A DNA stretch of 64,000 nt from Bosea vaviloviae (GTDB taxonomy: Bacteria > Pseudomonadota > Alphaproteobacteria > Rhizobiales > Beijerinckiaceae), in contig NZ_CP017147.1 of assembly GCF_001741865.1 (NCBI RefSeq), forward strand, positions 1,851,001-1,915,000, written 5' to 3'. This document shows positions 18,333 to 27,484 of the stretch, one piece after another. The notes under the pieces are model-generated. The model saw only the letters and a program-made list of their open reading frames with translations. It ran no database searches and was not told the DNA's origin. How positions within the stretch are numbered: position 1 is the stretch's first letter; each line of letters opens with the position of its first letter. A program made the translations under genes and the position numbers.

Positions 18333-19148
18333 ATGGGTATCGCAGTCGTCTTGGCTCTGATCGTGATCGGCTCGGTGGTTTTCCACTTCTTGAGCCCGTG
18401 GTGGTGGACGCCGATTGCCTCCAACTGGGGCTATATCGACGACACCATCATCATCACGTTCTGGATCACCGGCGTCGTCTTCGCTGCCGTCGTCCTGTTC
18501 ATGGCCTATTGCGTCCTCCGGTTCCGCCATCGCGAGGGCAGCCGCGCGGCCTACGAGCCGGAGAACAAGCGGCTCGAATGGTGGCTCGCGATCGGCACGG
18601 GCGTCGGCGTCGCCGCCATGCTCGCGCCCGGCCTCGTCGTCTGGCACCAGTTCATCACGGTTCCGAAGGACGCTACCGTGGTCGAGGTCGTCGGCCAGCA
18701 ATGGCAGTGGGCCTACCGGCTGCCGGGCGCCGATGGCAGGCTCGGCGCCTCCGATATCGCTCATGTCAGCCCGGAGAATCCGCTCGGCGTCGATCCCAAG
18801 GATCCGCACGGGCAGGACGATGTCGTGATTCAGGGCGACAATCTCCACCTCCCGCTCGGCAAACCGGTCAAGATGCTGCTGCGCGCGATCGATGTCCTGC
18901 ACAATTTCTATGTGCCGGAGTTCCGCGCCAAGATGGACATGATCCCCGGCAGCGTCACCTATTACTGGTTCACGCCGACCCTGGCCGGCACGTTCGACGT
19001 GCTGTGCGCCGAGCTCTGTGGCACCGGCCATACTTTCATGCGCGGCAATGTCGTGGTCGAGCCGGACGGCAGCTACCAGGCCTGGCTGCAGCAACAAAAG
19101 ACCTTCGCCCAACTCCAGGCGCCGGTGAGGACGCAGGCGAAAAACTAG
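18333..19148 (+). CDS. coxB: Cytochrome c oxidase subunit II (CuA-containing)
   Basis: 271 residues. Two N-terminal membrane helices (about 1-20 and 38-62, the second after WGYIDDTIIITFWITG), then a periplasmic cupredoxin domain. The binuclear CuA site is complete: VLHNFYVPEF supplies the first His and CAELCGTGHTFM the Cys, Glu, Cys, His and Met ligands. VVGQQWQWAYRLPG is the conserved aromatic electron-entry patch. There is no fused C-terminal cytochrome c; the free cytochrome upstream may serve instead. First gene of a five-gene oxidase operon resembling coxMNOP of Bradyrhizobium. Confidence 0.93.
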   Translation: MGIAVVLALIVIGSVVFHFLSPWWWTPIASNWGYIDDTIIITFWITGVVFAAVVLFMAYCVLRFRHREGSRAAYEPENKRLEWWLAIGTGVGVAAMLAPGLVVWHQFITVPKDATVVEVVGQQWQWAYRLPGADGRLGASDIAHVSPENPLGVDPKDPHGQDDVVIQGDNLHLPLGKPVKMLLRAIDVLHNFYVPEFRAKMDMIPGSVTYYWFTPTLAGTFDVLCAELCGTGHTFMRGNVVVEPDGSYQAWLQQQKTFAQLQAPVRTQAKN

Positions 19149-19211
19149 GGATTGATACGGGGATCAGGCCCTGGAAGGGGCTGCGTCCGAAAAGGAGTGG
19201 GAGATGCTCCG

Positions 19212-20972
19212 ATGGCCGACGTGACGCATGACGCAGCCGGACCGCTATCGGCGGCCGAGGTCGACGATGTCGAACTGTATCACCCGAAGAGTTGGATCAC
19301 GAAATACGTCTTCTCGCAGGACGCCAAGGTCATCGCCATCCAGTATTCCATGGTGGCGCTGGCGATCGGGTTGGTCGCCCTGGTCCTGTCCTGGCTGATG
19401 CGGCTGCAGCTCGGCTTCCCCGGCACGTTCTCCTTCATCGACCCTGACCGCTACTATCAGTTCATCACCATGCACGGGATGATCATGGTGATCTATCTGC
19501 TGACGGCCTTGTTCCTCGGCGGTTTCGGCAACTATCTGATCCCGCTGATGCTCGGCGCGCGGGACATGGTGTTCCCCTATGTGAACATGCTGAGCTTCTG
19601 GATCTATTTCCTGGCCGTGCTGGTCCTGGTCGCCGGTTTCTTCGTGCCGGGCGGGCCGACGGGCGCGGGCTGGACCCTCTATCCGCCGCAGGCGATCCTC
19701 GCCAATACGCCCGGCCAGCAATGGGGCATCCTCGTGATGCTGGTCTCGCTGATCCTCTTCATCATCGGCTTCACCATGGGTGGGCTGAACTATGTCGTGA
19801 CCGTGCTGCAAGGGCGCGCCAGAGGCATGACGCTGATGCGCATGCCGTTGACGATCTGGGGGATCTTCACGGCTACCGTGATGGCGCTGCTTGCTTTCCC
19901 CGCGCTCTTCGTTGGGGCCGTGATGATGCTGCTCGACCGGCTGATCGGCACGAGCTTCTTCATGCCGGCCATCATCGCGATGGGTGAGCGGCTGGCCCAC
20001 AAGGGCGGCAGCCCGATTCTGTTCCAGCACCTGTTCTGGTTCTTCGGCCACCCCGAGGTCTACATCGTCGCGCTGCCGGCCTTCGGCATCGTCTCCGACC
20101 TGATCAGCACGCATGCGCGGAAGAACATCTTCGGCTACCGGATGATGGTCTGGGCGCTGGTCGCAATCGGGGCGCTGAGCTTCGTCGTCTGGGCGCACCA
20201 CATGTATGTCAGCGGCATGCACCCCGCCTTCGGGTTCTTCTTCGCGACGACCACGCTGATCATCGCGATCCCCACCGCCATCAAAGTCTATAACTGGGTG
20301 CTGACGCTCTGGCGCGGCGACATCCATTTCACCATGCCGATGCTGTTCGCACTCGGCTTCATCGTCACCTTCGTGAATGGCGGGCTCACCGGCCTGTTCC
20401 TCGGCAATGTCGTCGTCGACGTGCCGCTCTCCGACACGATGTTCGTCGTCGCCCATTTCCACATGGTGATGGGCGTCGCGCCGATCCTCGTGATCTTCGG
20501 AGCGATCTACCATTGGTACCCGAAAGTCACCGGGCGGATGCTCGACGACATGCTCGGGAAGCTGCATTTCTGGGTCACCTTCCTCGGGGCCTATCTGATC
20601 TTCTTCCCGATGCATTATATCGGGCTGATGGGCGTGCCCCGCCGCTATCACGAGATCAGCGGGATGGCCTTCGTCCCGCCCTCGACAGCGACGCTGAACC
20701 AGTTCATCACGGTCGTCGCCCTGATCGTCGGCGCCGCCCAGCTCGTCTTCCTGTTCAACCTCATCTGGAGCGTCAGGCACGGCCGGCCGGCCGGTGGCAA
20801 CCCCTGGCGCGCGACCACGCTCGAATGGCAGACGCCGCAGACGCCGCCCGCGCATGGCAACTGGGGCAAAACCCTGCCGGTGGTCTACCGCTGGGCCTAT
20901 GACTACAGCGTGCCCGGTGCCGCGGAGGATTTTCTGCCGCAGAACCAGCCTCCCGATCCACGGACCGCGTGA
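19212..20972 (+). CDS. coxA: Cytochrome c oxidase subunit I (haem-copper oxidase catalytic subunit)
   Basis: 586 residues from ATG 19212 (MADVTHDAAGPLSAAEVDDV). Twelve or more membrane helices. Haem a and CuB ligands are visible: ITMHGMIMV, FWFFGHPEVYIVALPAFGI (His-Pro-Glu-Val-Tyr, the cross-linked His-Tyr pair), WAHHMYVSG (two CuB His), and VAHFHMVMG (a3/a His pair). It reduces oxygen to water while pumping protons across the inner membrane. Overlong frame from 19152 adds a non-conserved leader. The GGAGTGGGAG upstream provides the ribosome site. Confidence 0.96.
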   Translation: MADVTHDAAGPLSAAEVDDVELYHPKSWITKYVFSQDAKVIAIQYSMVALAIGLVALVLSWLMRLQLGFPGTFSFIDPDRYYQFITMHGMIMVIYLLTALFLGGFGNYLIPLMLGARDMVFPYVNMLSFWIYFLAVLVLVAGFFVPGGPTGAGWTLYPPQAILANTPGQQWGILVMLVSLILFIIGFTMGGLNYVVTVLQGRARGMTLMRMPLTIWGIFTATVMALLAFPALFVGAVMMLLDRLIGTSFFMPAIIAMGERLAHKGGSPILFQHLFWFFGHPEVYIVALPAFGIVSDLISTHARKNIFGYRMMVWALVAIGALSFVVWAHHMYVSGMHPAFGFFFATTTLIIAIPTAIKVYNWVLTLWRGDIHFTMPMLFALGFIVTFVNGGLTGLFLGNVVVDVPLSDTMFVVAHFHMVMGVAPILVIFGAIYHWYPKVTGRMLDDMLGKLHFWVTFLGAYLIFFPMHYIGLMGVPRRYHEISGMAFVPPSTATLNQFITVVALIVGAAQLVFLFNLIWSVRHGRPAGGNPWRATTLEWQTPQTPPAHGNWGKTLPVVYRWAYDYSVPGAAEDFLPQNQPPDPRTA

Positions 20973-20984
20973 GGAGAGGCCGAC

Positions 20985-21698
20985 ATGATCGTGGTCGTCA
21001 TCTTCATGGTCATCATGGCAGCGCTCGCCGGCTGGTGGCTGTCGCGCCAGGGTCTGGCCGACAAGCCTTGGCTGGTGGTCGGGGTGGGCAGCCAAGCGGA
21101 GCTGCCCTCTCATCCGACCGCGAAGGTCGGCCTCGGCGCCTTCCTCGTCGTGGCCGGCTCGCTGTTCTCGCTTCTGGTCAGCGCCTATTCCATGCGGATG
21201 GAGATGGCGGACTGGCGCGCGTTGCCGATGCCGACCGTCTTGTGGTTCAGTACAGGCCTGCTGATCCTGAGCAGTGTCGTACTGCAAACGGCGGTGGTCG
21301 CCGCACATCGGGGCGAGCTGGATGGGGTCAAATCCGGCTTGCTCGCCGCCGGTATATCCGCGCTCGCCTTCCTCGCAGGACAATTGCTGGCGTGGCGCGA
21401 GCTCGCCGCCGCGGGCTATTTCAGCGCCGCCAATCCAGCGAGCGCTTTCTTCTACCTGATCACCGCAGTGCACGGCCTGCACATGCTGGGCGGGCTCGTG
21501 GCGCTCTGCAGAACGAGCGTCAGAGCGTTCGCCCTATCGGCGACGAGCCCTCCGCGGGCGGTTGGCGAGCTCACGCTCAGCGTCGAGCTCTGTGCCCTCT
21601 ACTGGCATTTCCTGCTGTTGGTCTGGCTCATCCTTTTCAGCCTGCTCATGCGCTGGGCGGATGATCTCATCGCGATCTGCCGCGGACTGCTGACTTAG
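20985..21698 (+). CDS. Cytochrome c oxidase subunit III-like membrane protein (first of two)
   Basis: 237 residues with about seven hydrophobic helices. FFYLITAVHGLHMLGGLVAL and the C-terminal ALYWHFLLLVWLILFSLL match the conserved last helices of haem-copper oxidase subunit III. The N-terminal half (MIVVVIFMVIMAALAGWWLS) is divergent. It starts 12 nt after coxA with GAGGAG before it. In the coxMNOP-type arrangement two consecutive subunit III-like genes follow subunit I; this is the CoxO-position one. It may stabilise subunit I and the proton path. Confidence 0.82.
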   Translation: MIVVVIFMVIMAALAGWWLSRQGLADKPWLVVGVGSQAELPSHPTAKVGLGAFLVVAGSLFSLLVSAYSMRMEMADWRALPMPTVLWFSTGLLILSSVVLQTAVVAAHRGELDGVKSGLLAAGISALAFLAGQLLAWRELAAAGYFSAANPASAFFYLITAVHGLHMLGGLVALCRTSVRAFALSATSPPRAVGELTLSVELCALYWHFLLLVWLILFSLLMRWADDLIAICRGLLT

Positions 21699-21721
21699 AG
21701 GCTCTAAGCGAGGTCGGAACG

Positions 21722-22444
21722 ATGAATGAGGTCGCACCGGACACCCTGAACCCCAAGATCGGTCGCGCGCCGGGCTGGCAAGGGATCGTGGCGGATTGGT
21801 CGTCCGATCAGCGGGCCTTCGAAAATGTGTCCTGGGGGAAGGCCATGATGTGGATCTTCCTGCTCAGCGACACCTTCATCTTCGGCACGTTCCTGATTTC
21901 CTACATGACGGGCAGGATGTCGACGACCGTGCCCTGGCCCAATCCGAGCGAGGTTTTCGCGCTCGAGATCGGCGGCCACCACCTGCCGCTCATCCTGATC
22001 GCGATCATGACCTTCGTCCTGATCAGCAGCAGCGGCACGATGGCGATGGCGGTCAATTTCGCCTATCGACGCGACCGCAAGAAGACCGCGATCCTGATGC
22101 TGCTGACAGCGGTGCTCGGCGCGGCCTTCGTCGGCATGCAGGCCTTCGAATGGTCGAAGCTGATTGCGGAGGGCGTCCGCCCCTGGGGCAATCCCTGGGG
22201 CGCGGAGCAATTCGGCTCCAGCTTCTTCATGATCACCGGCTTCCACGGCACCCATGTCACGATCGGCGTGATCTTCCTGATCATCGTCGCCCGCAAAGTC
22301 TGGCGCGGTGATTTCGATGATGGGCGACGCGGTTTTTTCACGAGCCGGAGGGGGCATTACGAGATCGTCGAGATCACCGGGCTCTACTGGCACTTCGTCG
22401 ATCTCGTTTGGGTCTTCATCTTCGCGCTGTTCTATCTCTGGTGA
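21722..22444 (+). CDS. Cytochrome c oxidase subunit III (second copy)
   Basis: 240 residues. WGKAMMWIFLLSDTFIFGTF, GMQAFEWSKLIAEGVRPWG, FFMITGFHGTHVTIGVIFLI and ITGLYWHFVDLVWVFIFALFYLW are close to canonical subunit III helices including the Glu/His residues that bind lipid. It starts 23 nt after the preceding subunit III-like gene. This one is the more typical copy (the CoxP position of coxMNOP). Together with its neighbour it suggests a diversified or duplicated subunit III. Confidence 0.9.
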   Translation: MNEVAPDTLNPKIGRAPGWQGIVADWSSDQRAFENVSWGKAMMWIFLLSDTFIFGTFLISYMTGRMSTTVPWPNPSEVFALEIGGHHLPLILIAIMTFVLISSSGTMAMAVNFAYRRDRKKTAILMLLTAVLGAAFVGMQAFEWSKLIAEGVRPWGNPWGAEQFGSSFFMITGFHGTHVTIGVIFLIIVARKVWRGDFDDGRRGFFTSRRGHYEIVEITGLYWHFVDLVWVFIFALFYLW

Positions 22445-22453
22445 GGGACCGCC

Positions 22454-22789
22454 ATGGCACAGCTAGCAACTCATACCGATACGCAACAGCATCCGATCAG
22501 GCTCTATCTTGTCGTCTGGGGCTGGCTCTTCATCCTCAGCCTGTGTTCCTACCTGGTCGATTTTTTCGGCCTCGTGGGCTATCTCAGATGGTCGCTGATC
22601 CTGATCTTCATGGCGCTCAAGGCCGGGCTGATCATCGCCGTCTTCATGCACATGGCCTGGGAGCGGCTGGCGCTGTCCTATGCGATCCTCGTCCCGCCGC
22701 TGGTGTTGCTGGTCTTCGTCGGGATCATGGTCTTCGAATCGAACTACACGCTCTTCACCCGGCTGGCGTTCTTCGTGGCCGGTTCATGA
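22454..22789 (+). CDS. Cytochrome c oxidase subunit IV (prokaryotic COX4 family)
   Basis: 111 residues, three membrane helices: YLVVWGWLFILSLCSYLVDF (about 18-37), LRWSLILIFMALKAGLIIAVF MHMAWE (about 44-68) and LSYAILVPPLVLLVFVGIMVF (about 73-93). The LKAxxIxxxFMHM pattern is diagnostic for the small subunit IV that helps assembly of CuB in bacterial oxidases. It closes the operon, 9 nt after subunit III. Confidence 0.88.
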   Translation: MAQLATHTDTQQHPIRLYLVVWGWLFILSLCSYLVDFFGLVGYLRWSLILIFMALKAGLIIAVFMHMAWERLALSYAILVPPLVLLVFVGIMVFESNYTLFTRLAFFVAGS

Positions 22790-23041
22790 CGGGCGATCTG
22801 GAGGCTCTCGATCACGATGCATGCCGGCCTCTGCGGGAGGTCTTCGAGGAGGCAATGGCTTGCTCGATAGGCTCGACACCCATGAACGCCATGCCGTTGA
22901 ACGCCATGCCGCGCCGGCGATGCGCAGAAGCCGGCGACGCCGTACCCGCGATGACACGGGACGTGTGATCAGGGCCTCGGGACGCAGATCTGGGATGGAG
23001 CAGCAGCCCATGAGGCTGTGATCGGGCAAAGGGAGGCGCTC

Positions 23042-23605
23042 ATGAGAACCTACTGCTTGTTCCAAGCCGTGAACTCCCCCGACCTGCGCGCCTTCGCCGA
23101 GGAGCCTGCCGGCCACAATTTGCCTCCGGATCTTGGGCCGTGGACCCTCGTGCGAGAGATCCGACCCAATCAGGAATGGACGATCCCCGTCAGCAGAGCA
23201 GTCGTAGCGGCCGGCATTATCGAGAACGGTTTTTATCTTTGGGGACCCGTCGAGCGGCCGGCGGCATCGCACCTGATCATCGAAAGTGATCGTGTCGAAG
23301 GGACCGCCGTATTCGACCGTAAATATGATCAGATCGGTACCATCAAGCGGCTGTTGATCGAGAAGGTCAGTGGCCGCGTTGTCTTCGTCGACGTGACGTT
23401 TGGGGGATTTCTCGGCATCGGCAGCCGCCACGTTACAATCCCGTGGGAAAAGCTCACCTACGACAAGGAGCTTGAGGGCTATTGCACTGATCTCACCGAG
23501 GCGCAGGTCCGAGGTGCCGCGACCCTGTATGGAGACAAAGGCGCCTTGCCGGACCAGACACGTCAGCAGGACATGAGTGACTACTGGAACAACCTTCCCA
23601 AATGA
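23042..23605 (+). CDS. PRC-barrel domain protein
   Basis: 187 residues from ATG 23042 with GGGAGG six nt upstream. After an N-terminal segment of unknown fold (MRTYCLFQAVNSPDLRAFAE), a PRC-barrel is visible at about residues 95-150: AVFDRKYDQIGTIKRLLIEK, VVFVDVTFGGFLGIGSRHVT and PWEKLTYD. The C-terminus ends in QQDMSDYWNNLPK. PRC-barrels in single proteins are adaptor or stress-related modules in rhizobia. It is downstream of the oxidase operon but separated by 252 bp, so co-transcription is uncertain. Confidence 0.82.
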   Translation: MRTYCLFQAVNSPDLRAFAEEPAGHNLPPDLGPWTLVREIRPNQEWTIPVSRAVVAAGIIENGFYLWGPVERPAASHLIIESDRVEGTAVFDRKYDQIGTIKRLLIEKVSGRVVFVDVTFGGFLGIGSRHVTIPWEKLTYDKELEGYCTDLTEAQVRGAATLYGDKGALPDQTRQQDMSDYWNNLPK

Positions 23606-23610
23606 CCAAT

Positions 23611-23648
23611 CCGAACCTGCCCCGAGGCTGCCCTCGGAGGACGTTCGG
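23611..23648 (+). terminator. Possible hairpin terminator after the PRC-barrel gene
   Basis: ccgaacctgccccgagg (23611-23627) pairs with cctcggaggacgttcgg (23632-23648) at about 14 of 17 positions with a 4-nt loop. It starts 6 nt after the stop codon. No long T-run follows, so termination is inferred from position. Confidence 0.45.
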
Positions 23649-23742
23649 ATTTCGGGGCACGTCCTCCGGGCCGATCACGCCGGTTCCAAAGTCGATGCTG
23701 CCGTCGCGCGGCAGTTCGCTATCCCAGCCCGGCTTTGGCGCC

Positions 23743-23869
23743 AGAGCAATTTCCGATCCGGTTGGATCGTTCAATGGCTCTAGATCTTTGTTTTAACGCG
23801 TTTTCTCCGCGCAAACGCTTCGCGTTTGTCGCGAGGGAACCGGTATCCACTTCGCTCGAAAACGCTCTG
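23743..23869. repeat. Type A dispersed palindromic repeat
   Basis: gagcaatttccgatccggtt at the left, tctttgttttaacgcgtttt in the centre, and cacttcgctcgaaaacgctc at the right. The centre carries an extra small hairpin, aaacgcttcgcgttt, also present in the copy at 44428. The left palindrome is more degraded than at 16755 and 50615. Confidence 0.88.
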
Positions 23870-23953
23870 AACGCAGCCGCACACCGGGCGGCTGCGTTCG
23901 CAGGCGGACTACGAGTTCGGGTCCAAAGGCTTCGACGAAACGGTCGCGCGCTT

Positions 23954-23998
23954 GGATTGAGCAGGACTGGATTGAGCAGGACTGGATTGAGAAGGACC
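23954..23998. repeat. 15-bp tandem repeat, three copies
   Basis: ggattgagcaggact at 23954-23968 and 23969-23983 (identical), then ggattgagaaggacc at 23984-23998 (two changes). It ends 5 nt before the stop codon side of the proX gene. No function known. Confidence 0.88.
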
Positions 23999-24003
23999 GG
24001 ACC

Positions 24004-25044
24004 TCATTTTGTCGAACGGGCGGCCTCGACCCAGCCCTCGAACACACCCTTGTGCAAGCCGATCCACTCATCGGCCATCTTGGTCACGAGGGTGGTGCTT
24101 CCGCCGTTCTTGTTGATGCTGGCTTCCCAGTTCGACCAGTCTTCGAGCGGGAACTTCATCTGCTCCACGAAGGTTTTGATCGCTGGGTTGGCAGCGACGA
24201 ACCCTTTGTTGGCGACGGCCGACCAGTTCCATGAGGACATGGCCATCCGGCACGGATCGGCCCCGCCGGCGCAGCCCTTGACGCCGCTGACCAGCGCCGA
24301 GCCCTTGTTCGGCACGGAGGGCGGCAGCGCGTCCGCCGGTGTCGGCAGCCAGACCACGTCCTGCCCCGGGACAAGGGCATTGTTCATCCAGGATGGGCTC
24401 CAGGCGTAGAAGAACGCCGGCTCGCCACGCTTCACGCGGGCAACGGCCTCCACCATCAGCGCCTCGTATTTTCCGCGGATCGATTTCACGGTGTCCTTGA
24501 GGCCGAACTTGTCGAGCTGGAAATCGACGACGTCGCCACAGCTCCAGCCGGGATCGCAATTGATCAGATCCGCCTTGCCGTCCCGGCCGAACAGCGCCGC
24601 GATCTTGGGATCCTTCATCTGCGCGAGCGTGGTGATGTTGTGGGCGGTCGCCGTTTTCTTGTCGATCAGATAGCCATTGATGCCGCCGCCGACGATCATG
24701 CCGGCGCCGACGATTTCGGCCTGCTTCTCGACCGCGCGGAAGCCGGGCTCGCGCTGTGGGAAATTGACGTCGGTCGCGATATCGAGGTCGCCCTGCGCTG
24801 CGGCCTGGAAGAACAGCGTCGTGTTGACAGTGCTGAGCTTAACCTCGTAGCCGAGCTGCTTCATCGCCTTCATCACGATCTGCGCGACGACGTAGTTGGC
24901 GCCCAGACTGTCGCTCTGGGCATAGCGGATGGTCTTGCCCTTCCCCGGAAGCTCCTGCGCAGCCGCAGGCGCTGTCGTGAAAGCGATTGCGGTCATGGCG
25001 ACGGCCGCAGCCGTCAATGTCTTCAACCCGGTTATGCCTGTCAT
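24004..25044 (-). CDS. proX: ProX-type substrate-binding protein of a quaternary-amine ABC transporter
   Basis: 346 residues from ATG 25044 with GAGAAGGAG upstream. Signal peptide of about 29 residues (cleavage after APAAAQ). The mature part is an OpuAC-type binding protein: TIRYAQSDSLGANYVVAQI, LDIATDVNFPQREPGF, LINCDPGWSCGDVVDF, FFYAWSPSWMNN and GVKGCAGGADPCRM. Two Cys pairs (in INCDPGWSC and GCAGGADPC) probably form disulfides. Aromatic residues in CDPGW and YAWSP could make the cation cage for glycine betaine or a related trimethylamine. It follows proV and proW. Confidence 0.9.
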   Translation of the reverse strand: MTGITGLKTLTAAAVAMTAIAFTTAPAAAQELPGKGKTIRYAQSDSLGANYVVAQIVMKAMKQLGYEVKLSTVNTTLFFQAAAQGDLDIATDVNFPQREPGFRAVEKQAEIVGAGMIVGGGINGYLIDKKTATAHNITTLAQMKDPKIAALFGRDGKADLINCDPGWSCGDVVDFQLDKFGLKDTVKSIRGKYEALMVEAVARVKRGEPAFFYAWSPSWMNNALVPGQDVVWLPTPADALPPSVPNKGSALVSGVKGCAGGADPCRMAMSSWNWSAVANKGFVAANPAIKTFVEQMKFPLEDWSNWEASINKNGGSTTLVTKMADEWIGLHKGVFEGWVEAARSTK

Positions 25045-25175
25045 TGCGTTCTCCTTCTCGATGCCGATCTGTTCGATCGTTTTGTGATTTCCCCTGACCG
25101 CCTCGCGGCGGGTCTTCGAGCCGACGCGCCTCGACGCTTCGGCTATTCTCCGGCCATGCCGCTCAGTGGCGAGCG

Positions 25176-26123
25176 TTAGAGCGCTTGCTTTGCCGCTATC
25201 GCGGTTGCCGTCGGTTCTTCCGGGCGACCGCCCTTGAACAGGCGCATCACCGTGGCGAACAGCGAGATCCGCGCCGCGCCGCCGCGCCTGGGTTCGGCCA
25301 GCTTCTGCGTGACACGGTCGAGCACCATCGCCAGCAGCACGATGGCGATGCCGCCGACCGCCGCGCGGCCGACATCGAGACGGCCCAGGCCCTGGAGGAC
25401 GACGAGGCCCAACCCCTCGGCGCCGATCATCGCGACGACGACCGAGAGCACCATCGCGGTAAGCACCGTCTGGTTGAGGCCGCCGAGGATGGTCGGAATG
25501 GCCAGGGGGAGCTGGATCTCGAACAGGAGCTGGCGCTTGTCGGCGCCGAAGGCGAGGCCGGCCTCGACGATCTCGTGCTCGACCATGCGGATGCCGAGAT
25601 TGGTGAAGCGGATCAGCGGCGGCGCCGCGGCCGTGACGACGGCGACTTCGCCCGGCACGGTGCCGACGCCGAACAGCATGACGACCGGCACCAGATAGAC
25701 GAAGCTCGGCGTCGTCTGCATGATGTCGAGGATCGGCCGCACCACGTTCCAGACACGGTCGCTGCTCGCGCACCAGATCCCCATCGGAATGCCGATGACG
25801 GCGCAGAACACGATCGCGGTCGAGATCAGCGAGAGCGTCGTCATCGCCTCGTTCCAGACGCCGAGCATCGCGACCACGACGAGCGATATCGCGCTGAAGG
25901 CCGCGATGCCAGGTGTCGCCAGGCGCCATGCCAGCAGCGCGAAGCCGACGACGAAGACCGGGAACGGAATGGCGTGCAGCACCGTGTCGTTCAGGCTGAG
26001 CAGGCCCTCGACCGGCCATTTGATGGCGAGGAAGAGGGGGCGCAGATTGAGCGCGACCCAGCTGACGCCCTGCTGGATCCAGCTGTCGATCGGGAAAATG
26101 GCAAGATCGTCGGCCTTAAACAT
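25176..26123 (-). CDS. proW: ProW-type ABC transporter permease
   Basis: 315 residues from ATG 26123 (MFKADDLAIFPIDSWIQQGV), overlapping proV by 8 nt. About seven membrane helices; the BPD-transporter EAA loop is seen as EHEIVEAGLAFGADKRQLLFEIQL-type residues (about 190-213) ending in PLAIPTILGG. QTTPSFVYLVPVVMLFGVG is the typical ProW/OpuAB helix. Forms the inner-membrane channel with ProV. The C-terminal 40 residues are a hydrophilic tail. The 131-nt gap to proX suggests separate or attenuated expression of the binding protein. Confidence 0.92.
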   Translation of the reverse strand: MFKADDLAIFPIDSWIQQGVSWVALNLRPLFLAIKWPVEGLLSLNDTVLHAIPFPVFVVGFALLAWRLATPGIAAFSAISLVVVAMLGVWNEAMTTLSLISTAIVFCAVIGIPMGIWCASSDRVWNVVRPILDIMQTTPSFVYLVPVVMLFGVGTVPGEVAVVTAAAPPLIRFTNLGIRMVEHEIVEAGLAFGADKRQLLFEIQLPLAIPTILGGLNQTVLTAMVLSVVVAMIGAEGLGLVVLQGLGRLDVGRAAVGGIAIVLLAMVLDRVTQKLAEPRRGGAARISLFATVMRLFKGGRPEEPTATAIAAKQAL

Positions 26124-27309
26124 GGCGATCTCCGGCTGAGGCGGTTTTGGGAGAGGTCGAGGACATGCGGGACAGGAGCTCGCCGACGCCCAGGGTCCCG
26201 ACGAGCCTGCCATCCTCGTCGATGACCGCCATCGGCGCGCCGTTGCGATAGCTGCGCGCGACCTCGATGAGCTTGGCGTTCTCCGGGACGCTGACGTAAT
26301 CGCTGCTCGGCGTGCCGATTTCGCCGCTCTGGCGAGCATGGCCCAGCGCCGCGCCGTCGAGCGCGCCGAGGATCCTGCCCTCTCCATCGAGAACGAAACC
26401 GGGATCGCCGGCCTCCGCGCCGCCCACCAGGATGCCGCTCTCGGAGCGCAGGATCGGGGCCGCTTCGCGCATGACGGAGCGGGCATCAAAAAGCCGGGCC
26501 CGGTCGATCTCGCGGGTGAAGGCCGCGACATAATCGCTGCCCGGCTCCAGCACGATCGATTGCGGGGTGCCCTCGCGAACCAGCTCGCCTTCGGACATGA
26601 TCGCGATGCGCGTGCCGAGCTTGAGCGCCTCCTGGAAGTCATGGGTAATGAACAGGATGGTCTTGTTCAGCGTGCGCTGCAGGCGCAGCAATTCGTCCTG
26701 CATCTCGGTGCGGATCAGCGGGTCGAGCGCACTGAAGGCCTCGTCCATGATCAGGATATCGGCATCGGTCGCGAGCGCGCGGGCAAGGCCGACGCGCTGG
26801 CGCATGCCGCCGCTCAGCTCATGAGGGAAATGGTAGCCCCAGCGCGCAAGCCCGACGACGCTCAGCACCTCGTCGGCACGGCGGCGGCGATCCGCCGGCG
26901 AGGCGCCACGCAGCTTCAGCCCGAATTCGACATTCTCGATGACGCGCTTATTCGGCAGGAGCGCAAAATGCTGGAAGACCATCGAGATGCGCGTACGGCG
27001 AACCTCGCGCAGTTCCTCTTCCTTCAGGGGAACGATATCGCGGCCGTCGAGCAGGATCTTGCCGGCGCTCGGCTCGTTCAGCCGGTTGATGCAGCGCGCC
27101 AGCGTCGACTTGCCGGAGCCAGACAGCCCCATGACCATATACATGGCGCCTTCAGGCACGCTGAGCGAGACATTGTTGAGCCCGACGACAGCGCCGAGCT
27201 TGTCGAACACGGTGTTCTTGTCCCCGCCATTCGCGAGGATCTGCAGCGCCGCTTCCGGCGCCGCCGAGAAGATCTTGTACAGATTCTGAATCTGCAGTCG
27301 CTCGGTCAT
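26116..27309 (-). CDS. proV: ProV-type ABC transporter ATP-binding protein with C-terminal CBS region
   Basis: 397 residues. Walker A is GLSGSGKST, Q-loop FQHFALLPNKRV, signature LSGGMRQRVGLARALA, Walker B ILIMDEAFSALDP, and H-loop FITHDFQEA. From about residue 285 the tail contains a CBS-type segment (LIEVARSYRNGAPMAVIDED GRLVGTLGVGELLSRM) as in OpuA/ProV, where it senses ionic strength or nucleotides. Powers uptake of betaine-like osmolytes or carbon sources. First gene of the minus-strand unit; its promoter should lie in 27310-27484. Confidence 0.94.
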   Translation of the reverse strand: MTERLQIQNLYKIFSAAPEAALQILANGGDKNTVFDKLGAVVGLNNVSLSVPEGAMYMVMGLSGSGKSTLARCINRLNEPSAGKILLDGRDIVPLKEEELREVRRTRISMVFQHFALLPNKRVIENVEFGLKLRGASPADRRRRADEVLSVVGLARWGYHFPHELSGGMRQRVGLARALATDADILIMDEAFSALDPLIRTEMQDELLRLQRTLNKTILFITHDFQEALKLGTRIAIMSEGELVREGTPQSIVLEPGSDYVAAFTREIDRARLFDARSVMREAAPILRSESGILVGGAEAGDPGFVLDGEGRILGALDGAALGHARQSGEIGTPSSDYVSVPENAKLIEVARSYRNGAPMAVIDEDGRLVGTLGVGELLSRMSSTSPKTASAGDRHV

Positions 27310-27484
27310 GTCCGAAAACCCCTCCTTCCGGCGCCCGATGTCTTCGGGCTTGTCAGACCCCTGCCGCTATCGATTAAGAGCCGGCTGGTGCGGCCCGTCT
27401 TCCTGCGATCCAGAGGACGAATGCTGTCATCGCTTGTCGGAAAAGCGCTAAAAACGGCGGTGGCGCGTCGCGCGATCCGTGCCT

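Noticed and set aside
17829..19112. 427-codon minus-strand frame antisense to coxB
   Set aside because: Shadow of coxB and its upstream repeats; composition is that of an antisense GC-rich frame, no domains.
22786..22968. 60-codon frame overlapping the subunit IV stop by ATGA, starting MTGDLEALDHDACRPL
   Set aside because: Repetitive C-terminus (NAMPLNAMPRRR), no recognisable family and poor composition; overlap alone is not enough.
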